A stretch of DNA of 64,000 bases from Candidatus Tumulicola sp. (GTDB lineage: Bacteria > Vulcanimicrobiota > Vulcanimicrobiia > Eremiobacterales > Eremiobacteraceae): positions 62,001-126,000 of the forward strand of contig DATNNM010000003.1 in assembly GCA_035601835.1 (NCBI GenBank), in the 5' to 3' direction. Shown here in pieces: positions 23,462 to 33,438 of the stretch; within the stretch, counting starts at the first letter, position 1, and every line of letters begins with the position of its first letter. The notes below the pieces were generated by a model. It had not been told where the DNA came from, made no database searches, and saw only the letters and a list, made by a program, of their open reading frames with translations. Both the position numbers and the translations under genes were made by a program.

Positions 23462-24249
23462 CTGGGGCGCGGCCAAGCCGATTCGCCGGCCCCGAGCCGC
23501 GCCAACGCTTGTTCCGCGTCGGACTGATGGGGATGCAGGGCCAGCACGCGGCGAAACGCCGAACGAGCTTCGCGCTTGTCGCCCCACTGCATCTGCGAGA
23601 AGCCGTACGAAAGAAGGTAGCCCTCGTTGAAGGGAGCGACTGCGCCGGCTTTTCCGAAGGACAGGATCGCGTCGCGGCGATAGGCCGCCGCCGCGCGCAG
23701 GCGCTTCTGTTGCTCCGCCTTCTTTGCCGCGTCGACGTCGAGCTTGCCGATCGTGCTGTACGCGGCGCCCAGGTCCGCTCGCTCGAGCAGGCTGCCTTCA
23801 AGCCGAGCCGCCAGCGCCCGCTCCAGACGGATGGCTTCGTCAAAGCGGCCGCGCGCCGCGATTTGGGTGACGGCCGCGGCAAGCCGGCCGGCCGCGCGCG
23901 CATCGAGGTAATCCGCAACCGCGGCGTCGGCGTTGCCGAGCCTGCTCTCTGCGTCGCCGCTCTCCGCGATGCATGGCGCGCCGCATCCCGCTGCCTGAAA
24001 GTCGCTCAGCGCGCCGGCTGGGTCCGCGTCGAGGCGCGCGCGGCCGCGATCTTCCAACAGCAGACGCGACGTCGAGAATCGCAGTCCACGCTCGAACCAC
24101 GCCTGCGCGCCTTGCGGATCGCCGCGCGCGAGCGCGACGTTGCCCATGTCATCGCACCACCACGATGCCAGTGGACGCCATGAGAGGGCGAGGATGGCGA
24201 CGACGGCGAGCACGAGCGCGAGGCGCTGCATCGCGGTGAGCTTGGGCAT
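23458..24249 (-). CDS. TPR-repeat protein with N-terminal membrane anchor
   Basis: A 263-residue protein from ATG 24249. A hydrophobic segment at about 10-28 (LALVLAVVAILALSWRPLA) is followed by helical TPR-like repeats: GNVALARGDPQGAQAWFERGL (about 36-56) and, near the end, GYLLSYGFSQMQWGDKREARSAFRRVLALHPHQSDAEQALARLG (about 210-252). It is probably anchored in the inner membrane with the repeats in the periplasm. TPR proteins coupled to glycosyltransferases often belong to polysaccharide assembly, and the GTGA overlap with the GT4 gene supports that link. No specific partner is known. Confidence 0.75.
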   Translation of the reverse strand: MPKLTAMQRLALVLAVVAILALSWRPLASWWCDDMGNVALARGDPQGAQAWFERGLRFSTSRLLLEDRGRARLDADPAGALSDFQAAGCGAPCIAESGDAESRLGNADAAVADYLDARAAGRLAAAVTQIAARGRFDEAIRLERALAARLEGSLLERADLGAAYSTIGKLDVDAAKKAEQQKRLRAAAAYRRDAILSFGKAGAVAPFNEGYLLSYGFSQMQWGDKREARSAFRRVLALHPHQSDAEQALARLGAGESAWPRPR

Positions 24250-24262
24250 GCGCAAAAGATTC

Positions 24263-24287
24263 GGGGGTCGGGCTATGCCCGACCCCC
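24263..24287 (-). terminator. Perfect 11-bp hairpin between the SLH porin and the TPR gene
   Basis: Arms GGGGGTCGGGC and GCCCGACCCCC with a three-base loop. On the minus strand it lies 30 bases after the porin stop and is followed by GAATCTTTT, a weak T-tract, then within nine more bases the start of the next gene. It shares a GCTATGC centre with the palindrome at 36670-36688. Confidence 0.55.
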
Positions 24288-24316
24288 TTTACCTTGTCCG
24301 AGCTTCGATCGGAACG

Positions 24317-26938
24317 CTAGAACTTGACCGTGAAGTACAGGTTCTGGCGGTTCTGCGTCCAGTTGTACGACGGCAACACGTCATCTTTATACTCGTAGCG
24401 AGTGAAGAACGTGTTGATCGACGAGTTCGTGTTCGGGATGTTGTAGAGCACGCCGACGCTCAGCGCGGTCTTCTTCTCGCTGATGTTCTGCGACAGCGTG
24501 CTGGAGAGAGCGTCGCCGCCGTAGCGCTGATCGACGTAGGATGCGTTGGCGGTCAGCGCGGCCGTGATCGGCAGCGCGACTGAACCCGAGCCCACCAAGT
24601 GCCTGAGGTTCACGTGGTTCGGGTAGAAGAACACGACCGAACCGGTGCCGGTCAGCTCTGCGCTGCCAAGCGGATTGAACGCGGCAAGCCCGAGCAGCGG
24701 ATCCGCTGCATAGACGAACTTGGTGCTGTCCGGCCGCTGCAAGCGCTCGAACAGGGCGTCGAAGTTCACCGTCGCCTTGCGATCGAAGACCGGGAGGTCG
24801 ACCGTGAAGCCGCCCGTGAGTGCGTCGTACCGCTCCGCCACCGTCGACACGAACGCCGGGCCGAGGATGGCCGTGGTCAGCGAGTTCGGCCGAATCTCAC
24901 GAAGCGACTGGCCGCTGAGGCGCAGCTTCGCGCCGAGCGTGCCGACCTTTAGCGGGAAGTTCAGCTGCGCCGAGGCGCCGCGCGTGTTCGGCGCGTACGT
25001 GCTGTACCAGTACGGCCCCTGCGCCTTGAACTGGCTGAACAACGGAAACGCGAACGTGCCGTTCGGGAACGAGCCGTTGGCTGCCAGCGTGCCGGGATTG
25101 CCGCCGGCGATGGCAGCGGCGTCAACCTGACTGTTCAGGATGAAGTTGTTGCCGATGCCGAACGGGCCTGGCAGCTGCGGGTAGTTGTAGAAGGCGAACA
25201 GCGCCGGCGCCTGGCCGGACCACATGAACTGCGCGCCGTCGATCCAGAACGGCCCGACGCTCTGGTAGGTGAAGGTCTGGTCGCCGCCCAGCAACTTGAA
25301 GCGTATCCCGATCACGCCGGCGCTATCGCTGGCCGCCGGGATGCGCTGGAAGTCGCGCGTGTACTTGCTCTGCGATATCTCGCCGAACAGCACCGGTGTT
25401 TGGACCGGACCCCACGCGTAGGCCAGCGGCAGCGTGAAGTCCATGCCGAAGACGGTGTCGCTCACGATCTGGTTCGGGATCGAGGCCGTCTGGAAGAACA
25501 CCGTGTTGCCGGCGGCTGCCGAATCGCCGCGCAGGTCGAAGATGCGATTGAACGACAGCCCGATCGTTCCGGACGGGATGCCCGGAACGCGCCACACAGC
25601 GCGGCCGCCCACGTCATAGCGTTTCGGGAACGTATTGGCGGACACCGAGAAGCCCTGATACGTGATCGCGACGGTCGAGCCGGCGGGCAGCACCGAGCCG
25701 AAGACGACTTGGTTGGCCGTCTGCACGTATGTGAACGACGGCTCGCCTGCCTGGTTCGCAGCGGTGAAGAAGCAACCCGACACGCAGCCAGGACCCAAGA
25801 AGTACGAGATGAAGATCGTGCCCGGCTGCGCGTTCGACGTGAGACTCACCGACGCCAGCGGCGATGTCCCGGCGTTGAACGTGTCGGTCGTCGGCGCCGA
25901 GCCGTAGCTGTTGGAGGTCTGCTGGAAGTAATACGGGCCGAGGAAGATGTTCGACGTGATGCCCGTGTTCGGTCCGAAGGGTCCCGAGTTGACGCCGACC
26001 GGATCGAGGCGATAACCATAGACTTGCACATCGAGATAATTGAACAAGGTCCCCGTCACGTCCACGCCCTGCGGGAACGGCCGGTACGGGTCGGTGTATG
26101 CGATGTGGAAGTTGTCCGGCGGGCTGAAGGTGAGGCCGGTCAGCGAGCCTTTCAGGTTCTCGAGCTGGCCGATGCGGATATCCAGACCTTTGACGCCGTT
26201 GAAGTTCGGCACGCTGACGTCGATTGTCGGGTTGATGCCGATGCCGGTCTGCTGTTGGCGATAGCCGCCGTAGTTGTAATCGAGGATCTTGACGGGCATC
26301 GAAACGACGACGTTGGGCGTGACCGCATACGACGCGGTGAACTCCCACTGCGAGCGCGGCAGGATCACGTCGGGACCGAGTCTGCCGTAGTACGGATCGT
26401 TGCTCGCATCGGTCTCGATGAACGAGTCGGTGAAATTCTGGACCGCATCGGCGCGGGCGAACGCACCGGCCACGGTGATCGGGTTCACCGGCTGGTTGCG
26501 CTGTGAATACGCGGAATACAACGTGCCGTGAATCGCGAAGCGCTGCGCGAACTGCGTGGCCTTGTCGAGCGCGCTGATCTTGTCTTCGAGCGCGGTGACG
26601 CGGACGCCCATGCCGTCGAGCTCATCTTTGTACGCGTCCATGAGCTTGGAGAGTTTGTCGAGATCGGCTCTGCTTGCTCCGCCTTCTGCTTGGATCTTGG
26701 CGATGGCGCGAGCGATGATGACGGCCATCTCGTTGCGCGTCATCGATCGATTGCCCAAGAACTTCCCATTGGGATAGCCGGCAATGATGCCGTCGGCAGC
26801 AAGCGTTTGAATCGCGTCGGCCGCCCAGTGGCTGGCCGGCACGTCCGAAAACGGCGTTGCTGACGCGGGTAGCGGCCGCGCCGCCACAATTGCGACCAAT
26901 GCGATCGCGCATACCGCGAGGTAGGCGAATCTGTTCAA
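24317..26938 (-). CDS. Outer-membrane porin with S-layer-homology domain
   Basis: An 873-residue protein. The TTG start at 26938 is fixed by AGGAGG six bases upstream. The signal peptide is about 1-27 (cleavage after ASA). One SLH domain follows (about 29-75: FSDVPASHWAADAIQTLAADGIIAGYPNGKFLGNRSMTRNEMAVIIARAI), then a coiled coil (about 85-120) and a long beta-barrel ending in the aromatic-rich NRQNLYFTVKF, typical of an outer-membrane barrel signal. SLH porins tether the outer membrane to peptidoglycan or its secondary polymers in Cyanobacteria, Deinococcota and Negativicutes (OmpM type). The 279 bases upstream (26939-27217) hold no gene; hairpin-prone GC-rich leader sequence is present but matches no riboswitch I can name. 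Confidence 0.9.
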   Translation of the reverse strand: MNRFAYLAVCAIALVAIVAARPLPASATPFSDVPASHWAADAIQTLAADGIIAGYPNGKFLGNRSMTRNEMAVIIARAIAKIQAEGGASRADLDKLSKLMDAYKDELDGMGVRVTALEDKISALDKATQFAQRFAIHGTLYSAYSQRNQPVNPITVAGAFARADAVQNFTDSFIETDASNDPYYGRLGPDVILPRSQWEFTASYAVTPNVVVSMPVKILDYNYGGYRQQQTGIGINPTIDVSVPNFNGVKGLDIRIGQLENLKGSLTGLTFSPPDNFHIAYTDPYRPFPQGVDVTGTLFNYLDVQVYGYRLDPVGVNSGPFGPNTGITSNIFLGPYYFQQTSNSYGSAPTTDTFNAGTSPLASVSLTSNAQPGTIFISYFLGPGCVSGCFFTAANQAGEPSFTYVQTANQVVFGSVLPAGSTVAITYQGFSVSANTFPKRYDVGGRAVWRVPGIPSGTIGLSFNRIFDLRGDSAAAGNTVFFQTASIPNQIVSDTVFGMDFTLPLAYAWGPVQTPVLFGEISQSKYTRDFQRIPAASDSAGVIGIRFKLLGGDQTFTYQSVGPFWIDGAQFMWSGQAPALFAFYNYPQLPGPFGIGNNFILNSQVDAAAIAGGNPGTLAANGSFPNGTFAFPLFSQFKAQGPYWYSTYAPNTRGASAQLNFPLKVGTLGAKLRLSGQSLREIRPNSLTTAILGPAFVSTVAERYDALTGGFTVDLPVFDRKATVNFDALFERLQRPDSTKFVYAADPLLGLAAFNPLGSAELTGTGSVVFFYPNHVNLRHLVGSGSVALPITAALTANASYVDQRYGGDALSSTLSQNISEKKTALSVGVLYNIPNTNSSINTFFTRYEYKDDVLPSYNWTQNRQNLYFTVKF

Positions 26939-27217
26939 AGTGGTCCTCCTCAAGCGTAGAGGCACAAGTCTTCGGGGGCCGTCTCGAACGTCACGCATGC
27001 AGAATCTTCGTTCCCTGCTGTGCGATGAGCCGCCGACGGCACAAATACCCGTCGCTGGTTCGCCCTGTTTCGCCGGCTCAAAACCGACCATGAAGGCGGA
27101 CCAAACGCCGGTAACCTGCACGCCTCAGTTATGCGCCAAAAATGCCCTTTCCTCCCCTTGCTTGATATGCCCAACTGGCTTAGCGGTTCCCGATGGGTGG
27201 GACCGTTTTAAGACCCC

Positions 27218-27622
27218 TTAACGCGACGCAAGAAAGCGCTCAACGATGAGCAATGCGGCGTAGCCGTCGAGCGGCTCTTTTGGCACCAAGAGACCGCGGG
27301 GTACAAGGCGCAAGAGCCCGCGGGGGGGATGATCTTGGTAGTAGCGCTGGCGCGCTTGAAGGGTGGTATTGCGCTCGTCCACCAACGCGACCGGAATCGC
27401 CGGCCAGCGCGACCTGCACAACTCCAGCATGGACTTCGAGGTCGTCGCATCGCCGACGCAAATCCCCGCGATGTCGCCCATTCGGACGTCGGATTCGATC
27501 CGTCCGGCGATGGATCCCGTCGGTACCACCTCAAGCGCAGTGCGTTCGCCGTCTTCGAAAACCGTCGCATAGCCGCACTTGGAATGGCCCGGATCGATGC
27601 CGACGAAGCGCTTGCGGGTCAA
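27218..27622 (-). CDS. ruvX: RuvX/YqgF-like RNase H-fold nuclease
   Basis: A 134-residue protein with the RNase H-like core: GIDPGHSKCGYA (catalytic Asp10 in strand 1) and VDERNTTLQARQRYY, as in YqgF-type enzymes that process pre-16S rRNA or Holliday junctions, and the later acidic site in PLDGYAALLIVERFL. The sequence is closer to the RuvC/YqgF variants found beside DUF3084 proteins than to E. coli YqgF. The TTG start at 27622 overlaps the DUF3084 stop (TTGA). It is the last gene before the 279-base gap leading to the porin. Confidence 0.8.
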   Translation of the reverse strand: MTRKRFVGIDPGHSKCGYATVFEDGERTALEVVPTGSIAGRIESDVRMGDIAGICVGDATTSKSMLELCRSRWPAIPVALVDERNTTLQARQRYYQDHPPRGLLRLVPRGLLVPKEPLDGYAALLIVERFLASR

Positions 27623-28548
27623 TGCACGGACGGCAGCCTGCTCGGCTCCACCACGATCTCCGTCGTCAACGGTCCGTGCGCGTACGTGTCGTTCGCCGCG
27701 ACCGCTTGCACGACCGTCCGTCCTTTGATGGACGACAGTTCGCGCGCGACCCTGTCGACCGCGTCGGGCGTGATGGTCGGATTGGCGATCGAGTCGGGCA
27801 TGCCGTGCTGGATCGCGTTGCTTCGGATCGACGCCGCCAGCTGGTTCAGCGCGACGGTCTCGAGCTGGCGGTTCGCCGTGTTGACCAAATCGATGTGCGC
27901 GATGATCTCGCCTTTGCGATAGAGCAGACGATCCTCGTAGACGCGGAACGAGATCTTCATAGCGCCGTGCCTGAAGATGTTCTCGCCGGCGACCGGCACG
28001 ATGATCGCGGCGGTCGGCGCAAAACCCTTGACCGTTTTCGCAAGGGCGACCAGATTGGCGCGCGCCGCGGGCGTCAACGTTTTCGGATACGGGCGCACGT
28101 CGGGGATATTGCTGTAGTAGCCGGCGACGCCGAGGAAGAGCTGCTCGAGGCCGCGCTCGATGACGGGCTCGGGGTCGGTCGATGCGATGACCACCGGCGA
28201 GAAGATCGGCTCGCCGTTGCGGAACACGACCGGCTCTTGCAGCAGTTGATCGCGCTCCGCGCTGAGCGTTTTGATCTGATCGTTCAGCGTATTGATCGAG
28301 AACAGGGCTTGGCGAGCCTCCTGGTTGACCAGCGACACGAACACGATGACCGCCAGCGCGATGAACATGCCGAAGCCGACGGCGAAAATCGTGCTCGTGT
28401 AGCGTGGGCGCAGTCCGAACAGGGTCATGCGCCTGCGCCCGACGTTGTGGCCCACGCGGTCGCCCACGAATGCGATCGCCCCGGCGATGATCACGATCAC
28501 CAGCACCGTGATGCCGCTGCGCACGTCGATGGCCATCAGCGCGTACAT
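27619..28548 (-). CDS. DUF3084 membrane protein
   Basis: A 309-residue protein of a family best known from cyanobacteria. Two membrane helices (about 12-32 and 53-75) flank the family signature GHNVGRRRMTLFGLRPRYTS. A coiled coil (about 80-105) and a soluble domain follow. Its function is not established. It lies one base after the LptF/G-type permease and overlaps ruvX, so it is part of the LPS-export transcript and may act on the envelope. Confidence 0.85.
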   Translation of the reverse strand: MYALMAIDVRSGITVLVIVIIAGAIAFVGDRVGHNVGRRRMTLFGLRPRYTSTIFAVGFGMFIALAVIVFVSLVNQEARQALFSINTLNDQIKTLSAERDQLLQEPVVFRNGEPIFSPVVIASTDPEPVIERGLEQLFLGVAGYYSNIPDVRPYPKTLTPAARANLVALAKTVKGFAPTAAIIVPVAGENIFRHGAMKISFRVYEDRLLYRKGEIIAHIDLVNTANRQLETVALNQLAASIRSNAIQHGMPDSIANPTITPDAVDRVARELSSIKGRTVVQAVAANDTYAHGPLTTEIVVEPSRLPSVH

Positions 28549-28549
28549 C

Positions 28550-29631
28550 TCACACCTTGGCGGCCAGCTGCAGCAGCCAGACGCCGGTCGCGCAGAACAT
28601 GACGTTCGGCAGCCATGCCATGGTGAAGCTGAGTTCAGGGGTGGTGCGCCCGATCGCCAGACAAATCGTGGTCACGACGTAGAACGCGAACACGATCGCG
28701 ATGCTTATGCCGAAACCGGCGCCGGATGACGAGCGCTGGCGCCGGATGCCCAGCGGGATGGCGAGCAGCGTGAACACCAGACTCGCAAAAGGCCGAGCCA
28801 GCTTGCTGTCGTAGGTGACGAGTAAGAGCGCATAGCGCGAGATGTCGCCGTTCTTCTTGGCGTTGTTCATGAGCGGGCGTATCTGCGCCCGGGAGAGATC
28901 CTCGGGTTGCTTGCGCAATTCGAGCAGCTGGGTTGGATCGGCGCCGATGTCGACGTCCAGCAGCGGGTACTTGCTGACCAGGCAGCACGTCGGAGACATG
29001 GCGTAGGCGACGGCGTTTTGGAATTCCCACGAAGAGTTGCGGTAGCTCGCCCGCGGCGCGACCAACAGCGAGGTCAGCGCTTCTCCGCGATACAACTGCA
29101 CCGAGACCTGCACGAGCTGCTGCGTGGCCGGGTCGTAGCCCTCCGCGTACGTCACCTGAGAGTCTTGGTTCGGCAGCACCGTCCTGACTACTTCATTCTG
29201 CAAGATGTCCACGCCGCCGGACTGAATCTCGCGTTTGAGGATTTCGGTTGCGCGCTGCGTGGCTTCAGGCACGACGAATTCTTGGAACAAGAGCGCGACG
29301 ATCGACGCGGTCAGGCCGATCGCGACGACCGGCGCGGCGATGCGATAGAGGCTGACACCGCCGGCGCGCATGGCCGTGATCTCGGAGTCGGCGGACAGGC
29401 GGCTCATGGCGAGCAGCACGGACAGCAACATCGACATCGGGAACGTCAACACGAGCGTCTGCGGCAGGGTGTATACGAAGTATTTGGCGGCGGCGAAGAG
29501 GCTGGCGTGCTCTTCCGACACCAGCCGCGCGATGTTGAGCAGCTGGCCCGCTACGAAGATCAGCGTGAAGGCAGCGAGTCCGAAGAGAAAGGAACCGCCG
29601 AGCTCCGTGACCATGTAGCGGTCGAGGATCT

Positions 29632-29635
<4 letters not shown>
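28550..29635 (-). CDS. LptF/LptG-family LPS export permease
   Basis: A 361-residue inner-membrane permease of the LPS transport ABC system: N-terminal MKILDRYMVTELGGSFLFGLAAFTLIF with helices at about 12-32, 50-80 and 100-120, a periplasmic beta-jellyroll domain at about 130-265, and three C-terminal helices (about 275-355) with SKLARPFASLVFTLLAIPLGI. It extracts LPS from the inner membrane with LptB. Only one permease gene is seen here; LptF and LptG normally form a heterodimer, so either it works as a homodimer or the partner is elsewhere. It overlaps lptB by four bases. Confidence 0.92.
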
Positions 29636-30384
<749 letters not shown>

Positions 30385-30394
30385 GCTATTTCCG

Positions 30395-32245
30395 TCATTT
30401 ACCGATGCTCATGGATTGGGATCCATTGCTGCCGAACACGCGAATGGTCTGCAGGTCGAGGTCCGCTTCGGCGCGATTGCCGGAGAACGAGTTGCCTTTT
30501 TCGTCGGTCGCCTTCACGTGACCGGTGGCGGTCAGCAAGTGGCTCTTAGCATCGTACGCCATGCGGTCGGCGAGCAAAGCTGCGCCGTTGGTGCCGTAAG
30601 CTTCGACACCCCCTGCCAAACCGACATTGCGGGACGATGGATCCACGAACGCTGCCGGGGCGGTTAGTCGTGCCCGCACCGTTCTTCCTTTGAAGAAGAA
30701 CAGCTTGATGTTGGAAAGCGAGCCCTTGGAGCGGCTGGTGAGATAACCGACACGACTCGCCTGGAGCAGATATATCGTCTGGCCGTGCTGGGTGTCGCTG
30801 ATCTCGACTTGCTGGTCTCCGCGACTGCGTGCCACGACGTAATACGCCGGCTGCGGCGGTATCACGGTCGCCGTCGGGCTCGGCGGACGCGGCCCGTTGG
30901 CGGAGAGCCAACTGCACCCGGCGAGCAGCAGGCCGAGGACTACCGGAGTGGCGAGAGCGAGCGGAGCGAGTTGTGGCTGTGCGACCGGTGCTCGCGCTTG
31001 ATCCGCGCCGGCTTCTTGCTTTTCGGTCGCTGCTTCGGGCGCGAGCGCCGTCATGAGCCCCAGCATGGGCCACCACAGCAAGAACACGAAGGTCGAAACG
31101 ACGTCGACCGCGTTTTGCACGGCGGATGCGACGAAGGCCGCCGAGAGTCCATAGAAGAGCAGCACGCGCTCGCGATCGGTCGGTGGTATGCGCTTGCCGG
31201 TGGCGCGCGCAGCTCGGATCGCGGCGACGACCGTCCACACGAACGCGGCGAACCCTAAGATGCCGTTTTCCACCAGGACGTTGAGCGGCAGGTCGTGCGC
31301 GTGGACCTCATCGACCGCGGCGTCTGGTTCTTTGAGCATCGGGTAGACGCGACTAAACGCGATCGGTCCGACGCCGGTGAGCGCGAAGCGTTCCACCATG
31401 CGCAGCGCTCCGCGCCAGACCGCGATGCGCGAAGTGTTCTCACTCGGGTCGTGCTGCACGTCGCGAAACGTCGTCGTGCCGAGGATCAGCGCAAGGGCAG
31501 CCGCGCCGATATACAGCAGCATGGCGCGCCGCCCGAAACGCACGATGAGCAGCGGCAAGCCCACGATCGAGCCCAGCCACGCCGCGCGAGAAACGCATAG
31601 CGCGAGCCCGATGATGCCGACGACCGCAGCGGAGAGGCCCAAGCGCCGCAGCAGCGGCGTCGCGCCCAGCTGCGCGAGCCCGAGCGGCACAAGGAAGAGC
31701 AGATATCCGCCGAACTCGTTGGGTTGCAAGAACGTGCCGGCGGCGCGGCCGTGCTGGTAGGCGAACGCTGCGGGAGGGTGGCGCGTGAGCGTCAGCGCGA
31801 TCGCGAAAACCGTCGCGATGATTCCCGAAGCGAAATACAAGGCGAGCCAGCGGCGACGCATGTGCTCGTCGGACATCGTCCACCAGAAGATCACGAGCGC
31901 GATCAGATCGCCGAACTCGCAGACGATCTCGAACGAGCTCGTGCGCAAAGAAACGCCGGCCACGCCGGCGAGCATGGCGGTCGCTACCATCGCGGCGAGG
32001 GGCAGAGCAAGCGGCGGCCGCGCGAGCGCGCGCCAACCGCGCTCCGCGATGAGCCCGCAAACAGAGGTGAGGGCGGCGATCGTCACGATGATCGCCAGAG
32101 CCACGGCGTAGGCGCGACCGCCGATCGCCACCCCGCGCGGCAGCACGTCGGCCAGCAGCACGAGCATCGGCATGACCGGCAGCAGGATGCCGCAGGTCAA
32201 TGGCAGCGCGGCTTGCGCGGCTCTGGCGAGCGACGTCGATTGCAT
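30395..32245 (-). CDS. O-antigen-ligase-like protein fused to an LptC domain
   Basis: A 616-residue single open frame. Residues about 1-415 are a polytopic Wzy/WaaL-type O-antigen ligase or polymerase (about 11 helices; GTFLQPNEFGGYLLFLVPL, ENTSRIAVWRGALRMV, and HAHDLPLNVLVENGILG with the conserved ligase His). A further hydrophobic segment at about 430-447 (LATPVVLGLLLAGCSWL) contains a lipobox-like LAGC at Cys444. Residues about 448-616 are an LptC/LptA-like beta-jellyroll (VEAYGTNGAALLADRMAYDAKSHLLTATGHVKATDEKG). No stop and no good internal ATG with ribosome site separates the parts. The topology fits: ligase C-terminus in the cytoplasm, then one helix into the periplasm, as in LptC. It starts in a TGATG overlap and precedes lptB. 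Confidence 0.85.
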   Translation of the reverse strand: MQSTSLARAAQAALPLTCGILLPVMPMLVLLADVLPRGVAIGGRAYAVALAIIVTIAALTSVCGLIAERGWRALARPPLALPLAAMVATAMLAGVAGVSLRTSSFEIVCEFGDLIALVIFWWTMSDEHMRRRWLALYFASGIIATVFAIALTLTRHPPAAFAYQHGRAAGTFLQPNEFGGYLLFLVPLGLAQLGATPLLRRLGLSAAVVGIIGLALCVSRAAWLGSIVGLPLLIVRFGRRAMLLYIGAAALALILGTTTFRDVQHDPSENTSRIAVWRGALRMVERFALTGVGPIAFSRVYPMLKEPDAAVDEVHAHDLPLNVLVENGILGFAAFVWTVVAAIRAARATGKRIPPTDRERVLLFYGLSAAFVASAVQNAVDVVSTFVFLLWWPMLGLMTALAPEAATEKQEAGADQARAPVAQPQLAPLALATPVVLGLLLAGCSWLSANGPRPPSPTATVIPPQPAYYVVARSRGDQQVEISDTQHGQTIYLLQASRVGYLTSRSKGSLSNIKLFFFKGRTVRARLTAPAAFVDPSSRNVGLAGGVEAYGTNGAALLADRMAYDAKSHLLTATGHVKATDEKGNSFSGNRAEADLDLQTIRVFGSNGSQSMSIGK

Positions 32246-33438
32246 CAGGCGGTGTTCTGCGACGCCTGCGCCAGCACGGCCTTTGCGACTGCGGCTGCGC
32301 CGCCGGGCTGCCCCATGCGCTCTTGACCCAGGCGGGCCATCGCGGCTTTGCGGGCCGGGTCGTCCAGCAGCGCCACGACGCTCGCCGCAAATTCGATCTC
32401 GTCGCCGCCGACGACGAGCAGGGCGTCGCCAAGCAGACGCTGCTGGCGCATCCGATACCAGCCGATTCTCCCGGGGCGTTCGCCGCTTTCGGCCGATGCG
32501 ACGACCGGGCGGCCGAGGCCGGCCGCCTGCTCGTTTCCGGTGCCGGCTTGTCCGAGCACGATTTGCGAGGCGCGCAACAAATCGCCGAACGCTCCCGAGA
32601 CGGCGAGCACTTCAAGATTCTCCGCCTCTCCTCTGGCGATGACGCCGTCGCGCGCACCGGTCGGCGCCATGCTGATCCCCGCGGCCGCGCTGGCTTCGAG
32701 CACTGCTTCAATCTCCACGCTCGGCGCGATGGACATGAACGCCTGAACCGCAGCCCCGCGCGTTTTCAACAACCGCGCGATGGCCAGCAGGCGCCGCGTC
32801 GCGGTGCCCGCGTTCGCCGCCGCGTCAGCCCGGCTGCCCGGCAGCACGCCCAAGCGAATCGCATCGTCCCTGACCGGGAGCGGCGTCCGGCCGGGCTCAA
32901 GCCCGTCCATCATGAGGTTGCCCGCATACTCTGCGCGCACGCCGCGGCTGAGCAGCGCTTGCGCCGTGGCCGCGTCGCGCGCGAAGACGATGTTGGCTCG
33001 GCGCGCGATGCCGATCTCGAGCGGCGAATGCGGCGCCACGTGTTGGGACTTGGCCGTCGCCACGAACACGGTCGGACGCCGCGCGAAGAAAAGACACGCT
33101 GCCAGACAATAGACATCGCCGACCGCGACCACCACGCTGCGCTTGCGCTGGCGGCCCAGGAATGCATACTGACGCAGCGTCAGGCCGATGAGTCCGGCGC
33201 GAACGTCGCGGATCAGGTTTGCGAAATTCCAATAAGCAATGAGCCCCCCGCTCGGCATCGCGGCGAGCGGTCCGACGTTTGTGGTGTGCCAGGCCTGATT
33301 CTGGTTCGTATTGCCGACCAGCGGCATGTGTTCGATTTTCGCATCCGGCGCGCTGCGCGCGATCTCACGCGCGAGGTACCCCGCGATGGCAGCCTCGCCA
33401 AAACCATTGCTCACGAGCAGGATGTCGGGTGCGCTCAT
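32245..33438 (-). CDS. LpxB-related glycosyltransferase (lipid-A-disaccharide-synthase-related)
   Basis: A 397-residue protein resembling the 'lipid-A-disaccharide synthase-related' group found in cyanobacteria and deinococci: N-terminal VSNGFGEAAIAGYLAREI, VAVGDVYCL, HSPLEIGIARRANIVFARD, GVLPGSRADAAANAG and a nucleotide-sugar site IVLGQAGTGNEQAAGLGRPVV near the end. A true lpxB lies two genes upstream, so this one probably adds a different sugar or acts on another lipid. It overlaps its upstream gene by four bases and the ligase-LptC gene by one. Confidence 0.82.
   Translation of the reverse strand: MSAPDILLVSNGFGEAAIAGYLAREIARSAPDAKIEHMPLVGNTNQNQAWHTTNVGPLAAMPSGGLIAYWNFANLIRDVRAGLIGLTLRQYAFLGRQRKRSVVVAVGDVYCLAACLFFARRPTVFVATAKSQHVAPHSPLEIGIARRANIVFARDAATAQALLSRGVRAEYAGNLMMDGLEPGRTPLPVRDDAIRLGVLPGSRADAAANAGTATRRLLAIARLLKTRGAAVQAFMSIAPSVEIEAVLEASAAAGISMAPTGARDGVIARGEAENLEVLAVSGAFGDLLRASQIVLGQAGTGNEQAAGLGRPVVASAESGERPGRIGWYRMRQQRLLGDALLVVGGDEIEFAASVVALLDDPARKAAMARLGQERMGQPGGAAAVAKAVLAQASQNTA

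Noticed and set aside
25400-26506. A 368-codon frame antisense to the SLH porin
   Set aside because: Arg/Asp/Val/His-rich shadow without recognisable domain or ribosome site; the porin frame has a signal peptide, SLH domain and barrel end.
26941-27217. Riboswitch (c-di-GMP-like) in the porin leader, from GGCGAACC and a GACGG/CCGTC stem
   Set aside because: The second conserved block and the expected pairing of the GEMM motif are not present; only generic GC-rich stems are seen.
30880-30990. Separate lptC gene starting at an internal codon near the LAGC lipobox
   Set aside because: No ATG with a ribosome site occurs at a suitable place and the frame is continuous with the ligase; kept as an alternative in the fusion finding.
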